In this document: positions 42,744-50,468 of the stretch, piece by piece
How positions within the stretch are numbered: position 1 is the stretch's first letter
Layout of the letters: each line of letters starts with the position of its first letter
Source of the DNA: Treponema sp.
GTDB lineage: Bacteria > Spirochaetota > Spirochaetia > Treponematales > Treponemataceae
NCBI GenBank assembly: GCA_024400915.1
Contig: JAKSLX010000017.1
Coordinates: 1-64,000, forward strand
DNA length: 64,000 nucleotides
Reading direction: 5' to 3'
The notes under the pieces: model-generated
The model's database searches: none
What the model saw: only the letters and a program-made list of their open reading frames with translations
What the model was told of the DNA's origin: nothing
Translations under genes and position numbers: made by a program

Positions 42744-43558
42744 TATGCTTCCTCCTTTACACCAAGAGCTTCAGCAAGAAGTTCTGTAAAGTAGATAACG
42801 TCCATGTTTGTGTCGCCCTGGTTCTTGATAAGATTGTAGCGGCAGAGTGGACAGCTAGTTACGAGGAAGTCTGCACCCATGTCCTGTGCATTTGTGATGA
42901 TTTTCTTTGCACGGTTCTGTGGGATTGAAGGATCTTCAAATGAAGCGTATGCACCGCAGCATTCATTGCGTTCTGCATAGATTACTGGAGTTGCACCGAT
43001 AGCCTTGATGAAGTCTTCAAGAATCTGTGGATTTTCAGGATCATCGAATTCCATGACCTTTCCCGGACGCAAGAGGAGACATCCGTAGTAAGCGCCGATT
43101 TTCTTTCCCTTGAGAGGATTCTTAACGGCAGCCTTTACCTTGTCCCAACCGATTTCGTCGCGGAGAACTTCAAGGAAGTGGAGAACTTTTGTTTCTCCGT
43201 GGTATTCAATACCGTCCTGAGCGAGATAGTTGTTTACTTTGAGAATTGTATTCTCATCGTTCTGCAGGTCGTTGTTTACCTGCTTGATGACATTGTAACA
43301 AGCTGAACACAATGTTACCAATGCCTGGTTCTTATCCCTGGAGTCAGCAAGAGCACGAACTGAAGGAAGCTTAGAGGCAATTTCATTCTTGCCTGTTGGA
43401 TACACACCACCGCAGCACTGCCAGTCTTCGATTTCTTCAAGTTTGAAACCGAGGGCTTCTGCACACTTGCGGCCGTAGTTATCAAGTTCCTTGGCCTTGT
43501 TCTTCAATGTACATCCAGGAAAGTAAGAATAAGTTAGTGTGTTTGTCTGGTCACTCAT
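42743..43558 (-). CDS. hdrB: Heterodisulfide reductase subunit B
   Basis: A 271-residue HdrB with two CCG domains, the fold that binds the paired non-cubane 4Fe-4S clusters. The domains show YFPGCTLKNKAKELD with DWQCCGGVYPTG, and YYGCLLLRPG with NECCGAYASF and TSCPLCRYNL. In methanogens HdrB reduces CoM-S-S-CoB; bacteria lack that substrate, so here the electron acceptor must be another disulfide protein or, as I propose, the fumarate reductase FrdBA encoded in the same operon. GGGAG precedes the ATG. An AT-rich palindromic repeat separates it from fumC. Confidence 0.93.
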   Translation of the reverse strand: MSDQTNTLTYSYFPGCTLKNKAKELDNYGRKCAEALGFKLEEIEDWQCCGGVYPTGKNEIASKLPSVRALADSRDKNQALVTLCSACYNVIKQVNNDLQNDENTILKVNNYLAQDGIEYHGETKVLHFLEVLRDEIGWDKVKAAVKNPLKGKKIGAYYGCLLLRPGKVMEFDDPENPQILEDFIKAIGATPVIYAERNECCGAYASFEDPSIPQNRAKKIITNAQDMGADFLVTSCPLCRYNLIKNQGDTNMDVIYFTELLAEALGVKEEA

Positions 43559-43580
43559 TCTTTTCTCCCAAAATTATTTG

Positions 43581-43680
43581 ATAATTCACAATGCATAATT
43601 CACAATGCATAATTAAGTTTCATGTTGAGCAACTCATAATTCACAATTATTGATTTTTAATTATGAATTATGAATTGATA
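43581..43680. repeat. AT-rich MITE-like inverted repeat
   Basis: Two tandem copies of the 14-mer ATAATTCACAATGC and a partial third (43581-43614) face an inverted arm rich in AATTATGAATTATGAATT (about 43652-43680). The element fills the fumC-hdrB gap inside the operon. Similar AT-rich palindromic units without genes occur as dispersed repeats in many bacteria. It is too short and irregular to be a CRISPR array. Confidence 0.65.
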
Positions 43681-43681
43681 A

Positions 43682-45064
43682 TTATTTAGCCATCTGTTCT
43701 GGGTGGAATACCTTGTCGAATTCTGCAGGTGTCATGAAACCAAGCTGAACACATGCGTCCTTGAGTGAGATATTCTTTTCGTAAGCCAAGTGGCTTGTCT
43801 TTGCAGCGTTTTCGTAACCGATGTATGGGTTAAGGGCTGTAACGAGCATCAAAGAGTTGTAGAGGTTGAAGTGCATCTTTTCTTTGTTTGCCTTGATTCC
43901 TACTGCACAGTTGTTGTTGAAGCTAACCATGACTTCAGCAAGGAGTCTTACAGACTGAAGGAAGTTGTATGCGATTACAGGCATGAACACGTTGAGTTCA
44001 AAATTACCCTGTGATGCTGCCATTCCAACTGCTGCGTCGTTACCCATTACCTGAACTGCAACCATTGTCATTGCTTCACACTGGGTTGGGTTTACCTTAC
44101 CAGGCATGATTGATGAACCAGGTTCGTTTTCCGGAATGAAGATTTCTCCGATACCACAGCGTGGACCAGAAGCGAGCCAGCGAACATCGTTGGCAATCTT
44201 CATGAGGTCTGCTGCGAGAGCCTTGAGTCCACCGTGTGCGAATGTGATTTCGTCCTTAGAAGTAAGGGCATGGAACTTGTTAGGTGCTGTAACGAATTTC
44301 TTTCCTGTAAGTTCAGAAACCTTTTCTGCAACAAGCTTGTCAAATCCCTTAGGTGCGTTGAGACCTGTACCTACTGCTGTACCACCGAGGGCAAGCTGCT
44401 TGAGGTAAGGAAGTGTAGACTTGAGCATTTCCTTGTCGCGTTCAAGGGATGTTCTCCATCCTGAGATTTCCTGGCTGAACTGGATAGGTACTGCATCCTG
44501 GAGGTGTGTGCGTCCAGACTTTACGATGCCCTTGTTTACCTTTTCAAGCTTCTTGAATGTGTCAACGAGGAGGTCAATTGCTGGGAAAAGCTTGTCTTCA
44601 AGTTCAACAACGGCAGCGATGTGCATTGCTGTAGGGAATGTGTCGTTTGAAGACTGAGACATGTTGATGTCGTCGTTTGGATGACAGATCTTTTCTCCTG
44701 CAATCTGGTTTGCGCGGTTTGCGACAACTTCGTTGCAGTTCATGTTCGACTGTGTACCTGAACCTGTCTGCCATACAACGAGAGGGAAGTTTTCGTTGAG
44801 AGAACCGCTGATGACTTCATCACAAGCCTTTGAGATTGCCTTGAGCTTTTTGTTTGTCATTTTCTCAGGCTTAAGGGCATTGTTAGCCATTGCAGCTGCC
44901 TTCTTGAGGTAGCCGAAAGCCTTTGTGATTTCGCGTGGCATTGTTTCGATGCCTACACCGATGAGGAAGTTTTCGTGGCTGCGTTCAGTCTGGGCACCCC
45001 AGAGCTTGTCTGCAGGAACCTTTACTTCGCCCATTGAATCATGTTCAATTCTGTATTTTTCCAT
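43682..45064 (-). CDS. fumC: Fumarate hydratase class II
   Basis: A class II fumarase of about 460 residues, the cluster-free, oxygen-stable enzyme interconverting malate and fumarate. Motifs: WGAQTERSHENF, SGTQSNMNCNEVVANRAN, HPNDDINMSQSSNDTFPTAMH, GRTHLQDAVPIQFSQE and the family signature GSSIMPGKVNPTQCEA. The longer frame begins at 45088 inside the upstream gene; AAGGA lies 7 bases before the ATG at 45064, which I take as the start. In the operon it would supply fumarate to FrdAB. Confidence 0.96.
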   Translation of the reverse strand: MEKYRIEHDSMGEVKVPADKLWGAQTERSHENFLIGVGIETMPREITKAFGYLKKAAAMANNALKPEKMTNKKLKAISKACDEVISGSLNENFPLVVWQTGSGTQSNMNCNEVVANRANQIAGEKICHPNDDINMSQSSNDTFPTAMHIAAVVELEDKLFPAIDLLVDTFKKLEKVNKGIVKSGRTHLQDAVPIQFSQEISGWRTSLERDKEMLKSTLPYLKQLALGGTAVGTGLNAPKGFDKLVAEKVSELTGKKFVTAPNKFHALTSKDEITFAHGGLKALAADLMKIANDVRWLASGPRCGIGEIFIPENEPGSSIMPGKVNPTQCEAMTMVAVQVMGNDAAVGMAASQGNFELNVFMPVIAYNFLQSVRLLAEVMVSFNNNCAVGIKANKEKMHFNLYNSLMLVTALNPYIGYENAAKTSHLAYEKNISLKDACVQLGFMTPAEFDKVFHPEQMAK

Positions 45065-45074
45065 TTGTATATCC

Positions 45075-46016
45075 TTAGTTAAAGTCAAGCTGGCTGATCA
45101 CGTTCTTGAGTGCTTCTGCAGACTTCTTGAGCTTTTCAACTTCATCGTCTGTGAGGGCAGGTGCAAGGCGTCCTTCAACACCGTTTCCGCCTACAACTGT
45201 AGGAATTGAGAGACATACGTCAGAAATTCCGTATTCACCCTGGAGCAATGTAGAAACGATTGTTACAGAAGGGTTGTTGTTGTGGATGATTTCGCAGAGA
45301 CGTGCTGTAGTAACACCGATAGCGTAGTTTGTGCACTTCTTTGCTTCGATGATCATTCCGCCTGACTTGCGTACGTATTCTTCTACATCGTCGCGGTTGA
45401 GTTCAGCATGCTTGTTGCCTACAGCGTTGTTGTAGTCGTTTACTGGAACTGAAGCGATGTTTACGAGTGACCAAGGTACGAATGAAGAGTCTCCGTGTTC
45501 ACCGAATACATATGCGTGGAGGTTAGCCTGTCCGATTCCGTATTCATCAGCAATCTTTGTGCGGAGACGAGCTGTATCAAGAAGTGTACCTGTACCGATG
45601 ATGTGGTTTGCAGGAATGTTAGAAGACTTGACGAGCTGGTATGTAAGAACATCAACAGGGTTTGCTACGAGAACGTAGATTGCGTCAGGAGCTGCCTTTG
45701 TGATCTGTGGGATGATTGACTTGAAGATGTTTACGTTGATCTGAGCAAGGTCAAGGCGAGACTGACCAGGCTTACGTCCAACACCAGAAGTGATGATGAC
45801 GATGTCAGAGTTCTTTGCATCTTCGTAAGTTCCTGCGTGAATGTTTACAGGAGCCATGTAAGGTGTACCCTGACGAATGTCCATTGCTTCGCCCTTTGCG
45901 CGCTTTTCGTCAATGTCAATGAGAACGATTTCTGTTGCTACAGCCTTGAGACAAAGAGCATAAGCTACAGAAGAACCAACCTGTCCGGCACCAATAATAG
46001 TAATTTTGTTTGCCAT
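45075..46016 (-). CDS. ldh: L-lactate dehydrogenase (LDH/MDH family)
   Basis: A 313-residue NAD-dependent 2-hydroxyacid dehydrogenase. Motifs: ITIIGAGQVGSSVAYAL (NAD site), GRKPGQSRLDLAQIN, VANPVDVLTY, GTGTLLDTARLR, GEHGDSSFVPWS with the catalytic His. The substrate-specifying position after the PG is Gln, as in lactate dehydrogenases; malate dehydrogenases have Arg there. The C-terminal QGEYGISDVCLSIPTVVG also fits LDH. The operon, however, contains fumarase and fumarate reductase, where malate dehydrogenase would be expected. By sequence I call it LDH; a malate role cannot be excluded. It is the first gene, with AGGAG before the ATG. Confidence 0.85.
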   Translation of the reverse strand: MANKITIIGAGQVGSSVAYALCLKAVATEIVLIDIDEKRAKGEAMDIRQGTPYMAPVNIHAGTYEDAKNSDIVIITSGVGRKPGQSRLDLAQINVNIFKSIIPQITKAAPDAIYVLVANPVDVLTYQLVKSSNIPANHIIGTGTLLDTARLRTKIADEYGIGQANLHAYVFGEHGDSSFVPWSLVNIASVPVNDYNNAVGNKHAELNRDDVEEYVRKSGGMIIEAKKCTNYAIGVTTARLCEIIHNNNPSVTIVSTLLQGEYGISDVCLSIPTVVGGNGVEGRLAPALTDDEVEKLKKSAEALKNVISQLDFN

Positions 46017-46094
46017 ATAAATCTCCTGTTAATATAGAATTATACTTTAGTTACCTGAATATAGTATGCCCATTTATACAGCATACCACGTTAA

Positions 46095-46123
46095 ATAATA
46101 ATCCATAATCCTTTGATTGTTAA
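46095..46123 (-). promoter_or_regulatory. Candidate operon promoter
   Basis: On the minus strand TTAACA (46118-46123), a 17-base spacer and TATTAT (46095-46100) form the best promoter before ldh, with a leader of about 70 bases. Between it and the gene lies the inverted repeat GTATGC-N11-GCATAC, which could be an operator or a second promoter region. Confidence 0.5.
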
Positions 46124-46182
46124 GTCGAATTTACTAACAAAATTGTTTTCGTGTTAGTTTTTTGCGGTTTTTGGTGATTTTC

Positions 46183-46198
46183 TGTGAAAAAAGTCACA
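46183..46198. promoter_or_regulatory. Perfect TGTGA-N6-TCACA operator 1
   Basis: TGTGA-AAAAAG-TCACA is a perfect palindromic half-site pair of the CRP type; the same spacing fits the Rex consensus. It lies in the divergent ldh/dinG region, about 100 bases before the operon promoter. Confidence 0.75.
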
Positions 46199-46213
46199 GT
46201 TGGAATAATTTAT

Positions 46214-46229
46214 TGTGAAAAATATCACA
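46214..46229. promoter_or_regulatory. Perfect TGTGA-N6-TCACA operator 2
   Basis: TGTGA-AAAATA-TCACA, extended leftward to TTGTGAA, is a second perfect site. Its centre is 31 bases, three helical turns, from the first, so two bound dimers would sit on the same face of the DNA. Confidence 0.75.
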
Positions 46230-46260
46230 TTAAATGTAACGGAATGTTTTTTTCTCCAAA

Positions 46261-46289
46261 TTGCAATTTATTGTTTTGCTTACTATAAT
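46261..46289 (+). promoter_or_regulatory. Promoter of leaderless dinG-like gene
   Basis: TTGCAA (46261-46266), a 17-base spacer and TATAAT (46284-46289) end 6 bases before the ATG at 46296. The transcript would begin at the start codon. Confidence 0.75.
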
Positions 46290-46295
46290 TTAACC

Positions 46296-48740
46296 ATGGA
46301 TGTTACCAGGCGTTTTGCAGATCACGTTATTCAGACTATGAGGAATGCCATAGAGGAGGCTGGCGGAAACGAAGTCTTTTTCGTGGGAAAAATCAATGAA
46401 GACGGAATGATTGTATCTGTCGTTGTAGGTGCCAGGGGAAATGAAGATTCCGTAATTGTCAACGAAAATGCAGCCCGCGGAGGCCATGTCCTGATCCATA
46501 ATCATCCAAGTGGATATTTGCGTCCAAGTGAAGCTGATCAGTCCATCGCCTACAATGCAAGCGATATATCCATGGGCTTTTATATAGTAAACAATGATGT
46601 TACTGATGTTTATCCTGTGGTAGAACCCATTAAGCCTAGGAAACTGCAGTATACAAATCCTGATGAAGCGGCATTTTTCCTTTCAAAGGAAGGTCCTCTC
46701 GCCAAAAAGAATCCCAATTACGAAGAACGTCCGGCCCAGATGGAGCTGGTCAAGGAAATTACGGCAGCCTTCAACGGAAACAAAATCGGTGTCTTTGAAG
46801 CGGGTACGGGTGTAGGAAAAAGCTTTGCATATCTTGTTCCTTCGATTTTGTGGGCTGTTAATAATAAAGAACGAGTTGTTATTTCTACTGGAACAATAAA
46901 TCTTCAGCAGCAGCTATTTGAAAAGGATATACCGGCAGCTCAGGAAATCACGGGCAAGAAAATAAAGTCTGTTTTATTGAAAGGAAGGCAGAATTATGTC
47001 TGCTTAAGGCGCCTTTCCGATGCCGTTTCAGAGCCGTCCCTTTTTGAAGATGAAAACGACCTCATAAAAAAAATCGACGACTGGACAAGGGAATCTGAGA
47101 CCGGAAGCAGGACCGACCTTACCTTCAATCCTCCGGAAAGCGTATGGACTAAGGTAAACAGCGAAAGCGATTCCTGCATGGGGGGAAGGTGTCCTTTCCG
47201 TGAAGATTGCTTTGTAATGAAGGTAAGAAAAGAAGCTGCCGATGCAAACCTTATAGTCGTAAACCACCACCTGCTTTTTGCAGATATAGAAAGCCGTATG
47301 AGTGGAGCCGGTTATGAGGATACTGCTGTTCTTCCTCCCTATAAAAGGATAGTTTTTGACGAAGCCCACGGCATAGAAGACAGCGCCACAAGTTTTTTCA
47401 GCGAATCCTTTACCAGATTCAAACTTCTTAAGCAGGTGAACCTTCTTTACCGTCAGTGGAGAGGAACCAGATCCGGTTTTCTCGTTCAGGCTGCGGCTGT
47501 TTCTGCGGCGGATGATTTTACTGAAAAGGCTGACGGTTGCATAGAAGCCATCAGGGAAGCCGTTACAGTCCTTGATCAGGATGCTGTCCTTTTGCTTGAA
47601 GATGGATTCAATGTAAGAATTCATGATGGGAATGCGGAAAATTACACTCAGATTTTTGAAGGAATTGAAAGGCTGAAGGAAGCTGTTACGGATTTCTATA
47701 ACCTTGCACAAACTGTTATTTCCAAAATAGATGACAAGGATTCTGACATTCCTGCCGTATGGGAATCAAAAACAGTCCTCAGCCGTATTGAAGGCTACAG
47801 TGTGCTTTTTGAGCATTTCATAAATTGGGATGCCCATAGGGACAAGGTATACTGGATGCAGAAGGTCCGCATGCCTCCCAAAACCCCTGGGGAAGAACCG
47901 GTTCTTTTCGTTCAGTTTTATGAAACTCCCCTTGATATTGCACCCATGATGAACGGCGGGGTTTTTGAGCCATTGGATTCTGTTGTGTGTACAAGTGCCA
48001 CATTGCGTACGGAAAATCATTTCGGTTACTGGCTAAGAAGAACAGGTGCCTGCTTTGTTCCTGACGAACGCCTTGCAAAAAACAGCTTTGAGTCTCCTTT
48101 CCCTTACAGAACAAATGTTCTTTTCGGTGTTCCGGCCGATGCACCTTTCCCTGACAGTCCATATTACCAGACCTATGTGGAACAGACGGTTCCAAGACTC
48201 ATAGAAGCTGCGGGGGGTAGAACCCTTGTGCTTTTTACTTCCTACGACAGCCTGAAATATGCCTATAATGCCGCTGCCAGTGCCTTGGTTGGCAAAGGCA
48301 TAACTCTGTTCAAGCAGGGGGATGACGACAGGTTCCGGCTTCTTGAAAGTTTCAAGAAAGATACCCAGAGCGTGCTTTTTGCAACGGACAGCTTTTGGGA
48401 AGGAGTTGATGTGCCAGGAGATAGTCTCAGTCAGGTCATTATCGTAAAACTTCCTTTTGCCGTACCTAACGATCCAGTTTTTGCCGCAAGAAGCGAAGAC
48501 CTTGAAAAGAAAGGTGGGAATCCTTTTATGCAGCTTAGTGTTCCACAGGCGGTCATAAAATTCAGGCAGGGCTTTGGTCGTCTTATGCGCCGAGGGGATG
48601 ACAGGGGAGTGATCATTGTCCTTGACCGTCGTATTGTGGAAAAGCGCTATGGAAAGATGTTTACAACAAGCGTTCCCATGAGCCGCAGGATGTATAATCC
48701 ACTGGAACAGATTATCAGTGCCGTGGAAAAATTTTTCTAG
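46296..48740 (+). CDS. JAB-domain / DinG-family helicase fusion
   Basis: A helicase of about 814 residues with an unusual front end. Residues 1-115 form a RadC/JAB-type metalloprotease-like domain with LIHNHPSGYLRPSEADQS (H-x-H...S...D). From about 140 on it is a DinG/XPD-type superfamily 2 helicase: Walker A GTGVGKSFAY, iron-sulfur cysteines from NYVCLRRL to CMGGRCPFREDC, VFDEAHGIEDSA, then ATDSFWEGVDVPG and QGFGRLMRRGDDRG. It would unwind DNA 5'-3' in repair. The frame is open from a GTG at 46215, but that lies inside an operator; TATAAT 6 bases before the ATG at 46296 decides the start. Confidence 0.9.
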   Translation: MDVTRRFADHVIQTMRNAIEEAGGNEVFFVGKINEDGMIVSVVVGARGNEDSVIVNENAARGGHVLIHNHPSGYLRPSEADQSIAYNASDISMGFYIVNNDVTDVYPVVEPIKPRKLQYTNPDEAAFFLSKEGPLAKKNPNYEERPAQMELVKEITAAFNGNKIGVFEAGTGVGKSFAYLVPSILWAVNNKERVVISTGTINLQQQLFEKDIPAAQEITGKKIKSVLLKGRQNYVCLRRLSDAVSEPSLFEDENDLIKKIDDWTRESETGSRTDLTFNPPESVWTKVNSESDSCMGGRCPFREDCFVMKVRKEAADANLIVVNHHLLFADIESRMSGAGYEDTAVLPPYKRIVFDEAHGIEDSATSFFSESFTRFKLLKQVNLLYRQWRGTRSGFLVQAAAVSAADDFTEKADGCIEAIREAVTVLDQDAVLLLEDGFNVRIHDGNAENYTQIFEGIERLKEAVTDFYNLAQTVISKIDDKDSDIPAVWESKTVLSRIEGYSVLFEHFINWDAHRDKVYWMQKVRMPPKTPGEEPVLFVQFYETPLDIAPMMNGGVFEPLDSVVCTSATLRTENHFGYWLRRTGACFVPDERLAKNSFESPFPYRTNVLFGVPADAPFPDSPYYQTYVEQTVPRLIEAAGGRTLVLFTSYDSLKYAYNAAASALVGKGITLFKQGDDDRFRLLESFKKDTQSVLFATDSFWEGVDVPGDSLSQVIIVKLPFAVPNDPVFAARSEDLEKKGGNPFMQLSVPQAVIKFRQGFGRLMRRGDDRGVIIVLDRRIVEKRYGKMFTTSVPMSRRMYNPLEQIISAVEKFF

Positions 48741-48769
48741 AAATCATGCATTGTCATTTAAAATAATAA

Positions 48770-48843
48770 ATGCCCCGATTTTGCGGGGCATGAGGTGAAA
48801 GTTATATCAGGTATCGGCTTCTATTAAACCAAAAACTTTCACC
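48770..48843. terminator. Convergent terminator pair
   Basis: ATGCCCCG-ATTTTG-CGGGGCAT (48770-48791) is a strong hairpin that can end transcription from either side. A second, perfect 10-bp inverted repeat, GGTGAAAGTT with AACTTTCACC (48794-48803 and 48834-48843), encloses 30 bases and reaches into the stop region of the Bax-inhibitor gene. Confidence 0.75.
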
Positions 48844-49541
48844 TATCTTCTCTTTCCAAAAAGGCGGAGAAGGGAAAGGAAAATGTTGATGAAGTCAAGG
48901 TAGAGTTCAAGGGCGCCGATGATTGCAATCTTTTTGTATGCTTCTGAATCATTTGCTCTCTGTGCCGTGCGGAGGATTTTCTGAGTATCGTATGCTGTAA
49001 GCCCGGTGAAAATGACTACTGTTGCCATTGAAATGAGCCAGTCAAGCATTGGTGACTTCATTAGCCAGTTAATGAGGGAAACCACAATGAGTCCCAGAAG
49101 TGCCATCAAAAGATAGTGACCTGCCTTTGAAAGATCCTGCTTAGTAGCTTTTCCGTAAATGCTCATTACGATGAACATAGCTGCAGCTCCACCAAAGCAG
49201 AATGCGATTGATCCCAAATCAAATACAAGGAAGATTGCGGAAAGAGTGATTCCGTTTATGATGGAATAGGAAATGAACATCAATGCTGCCCCGAACACAG
49301 AAATGCTTCGGAGTGTCATTGAAAGTATGAATACAAGGGCAAGTTCCACGATTGCAAGGACCTTGAATCCCATAGCTTTGTTTGAAAAAAGCATCTGAAT
49401 CATCTGTTCATTTGTTGATGTGTAGAAGGCTGCCACTGCACTGATGATGAGGGCAAGACCCATCCACATGTAGGTTCTTGTAATGAATTTCTGCTTTTCG
49501 TCTGCCGTAGGTCTGTAGTTTACGCTGGAATTAGTGTTCAT
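48843..49541 (-). CDS. Bax-inhibitor-1/YccA family protein
   Basis: A 232-residue membrane protein with seven predicted helices. The N-terminal FITRTYMWMGLALIISAVAAFYTS and the later GLTAYDTQKILRTAQRAND with ALELYLDFINIFLSLLRLFG are hallmark BI-1 segments, including the C-terminal Asp pair linked to pH-sensitive calcium leak in bacterial homologues. The role in bacteria is generally unclear; it may affect membrane-protein turnover or calcium flux. GGGAG precedes the ATG. It follows the ComFB-domain gene by 26 bases on the same strand, so the two are probably co-transcribed. Confidence 0.93.
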   Translation of the reverse strand: MNTNSSVNYRPTADEKQKFITRTYMWMGLALIISAVAAFYTSTNEQMIQMLFSNKAMGFKVLAIVELALVFILSMTLRSISVFGAALMFISYSIINGITLSAIFLVFDLGSIAFCFGGAAAMFIVMSIYGKATKQDLSKAGHYLLMALLGLIVVSLINWLMKSPMLDWLISMATVVIFTGLTAYDTQKILRTAQRANDSEAYKKIAIIGALELYLDFINIFLSLLRLFGKRR

Positions 49542-49567
49542 TTTAATTCTCCCAAAATATTTTTAAT

Positions 49568-50293
49568 TTATTCTTCATCTTCCTTAAAAAGGAAAATGTC
49601 CTGAATTTTTACGCTGTAAGTAGAGTTCAGTTCTACCGAATCAATTTTTTCGCTTGTAAGCGGAACTGTAAAACTGTAGTTTACCGGAATGTATCCAGGG
49701 CATGTAACTTCAACCGTAAAGTTGAATTTTTTGTTCATGCCTTCTGAAATTGCCTCGTGTGGTGCCATCCAGAAAGAATAGCTTCCCTTTGTAGCCTCGT
49801 ATGTATTGCAAGGATTCTGCCATGTAGGATCAATCATCTCAACTGTTTCACCGTTGAGTGTTAGCCTTACGCTTGCTCCTGCCAGTGGCTCAAAAGAATT
49901 TCCGTCAAATATGTTTCCCATAAAGGTAGGAAAGTTGAATTCGGCTATATTGATTTCACCAGAGACTCCGGCCCTTTTTGTTCCGTTCTGATGGTATGGG
50001 CGCTTTGCAGTGTTTACAAGCCTCATTCCTTCTACGCAGAGCTTTTCGATGTCGATTCCGATCTGTCCATTTTCCTTAATGAGGTTTGTATTATGGGTTA
50101 CGCCACGGCCACCTACAACATATCGTGGTGTTACTCTGTTGAGTACATAGCAGATTGTATCTAGACGGCAATTCTCGCAGTCACATGTCAGCCATACTGA
50201 ATTCTGTTTCATTACCTCGTCATAAAGGGTATTCACGCGTTCAGTAACAAGTTCTTCCATAATGTTGTGAATGTTCATTTTTGCAGCTGCCAT
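49568..50293 (-). CDS. ComFB-domain protein with beta-rich C-terminus
   Basis: A 241-residue protein. Residues 1-95 form a ComFB domain: NIMEELVTERVNTLYDEVM, then CDCENCRLDTICYVLNRVTPRYVV, with the C-x-x-C-R and P-R-Y motifs. ComFB proteins have recently been linked to cyclic-dinucleotide binding. Residues 125-241 form an added beta-sandwich, like a carboxypeptidase-regulatory or Ig domain (FMGNIFDGNSFEPLAGASVRL; FNFTVEVTCPGYIPVNYSF). No signal peptide is seen. The PilZ-like gene two genes away, divergent, makes a c-di-GMP link plausible. GGAG precedes the ATG. Confidence 0.82.
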   Translation of the reverse strand: MAAAKMNIHNIMEELVTERVNTLYDEVMKQNSVWLTCDCENCRLDTICYVLNRVTPRYVVGGRGVTHNTNLIKENGQIGIDIEKLCVEGMRLVNTAKRPYHQNGTKRAGVSGEINIAEFNFPTFMGNIFDGNSFEPLAGASVRLTLNGETVEMIDPTWQNPCNTYEATKGSYSFWMAPHEAISEGMNKKFNFTVEVTCPGYIPVNYSFTVPLTSEKIDSVELNSTYSVKIQDIFLFKEDEE

Positions 50294-50468
50294 ACAGACA
50301 CTCCGAAAATTAATGTAATGTTCGCCCGTAAAAACATAAGGCCTATAAGAAAATTATAATATTCTTTACGGCATTTAACAACCAGATTATGTGGAATGTG
50401 AACTATTTGCCTGTGAAAAAACGGATATAATCCTTTAAATAGAATTATTTATATAGTAGAATGTAAGA
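50294..50468. other. Divergent promoter gap
   Basis: This AT-rich gap holds the promoters of the ComFB gene (minus) and the lipoprotein gene (plus). TAGAAT at 50457-50462 ends 6 bases before the lipoprotein ATG; no Shine-Dalgarno is present there. Nothing else was recognised. Confidence 0.45.

Noticed and set aside
43581..43614. Tandem repeat that could suggest a CRISPR array
   Set aside because: The 14-base units are contiguous without spacers, AT-rich, and have no cas genes nearby.
45075..46016. Malate dehydrogenase annotation from operon context alone
   Set aside because: The specificity residue is Gln and the C-terminal pattern is LDH-like; context alone does not outweigh this.
46215..46295. 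N-terminal extension of the dinG-like protein from a GTG at 46215
   Set aside because: The GTG lies inside an operator palindrome, the added residues are hydrophobic and unrelated to the JAB fold, and a promoter sits just before the ATG at 46296.
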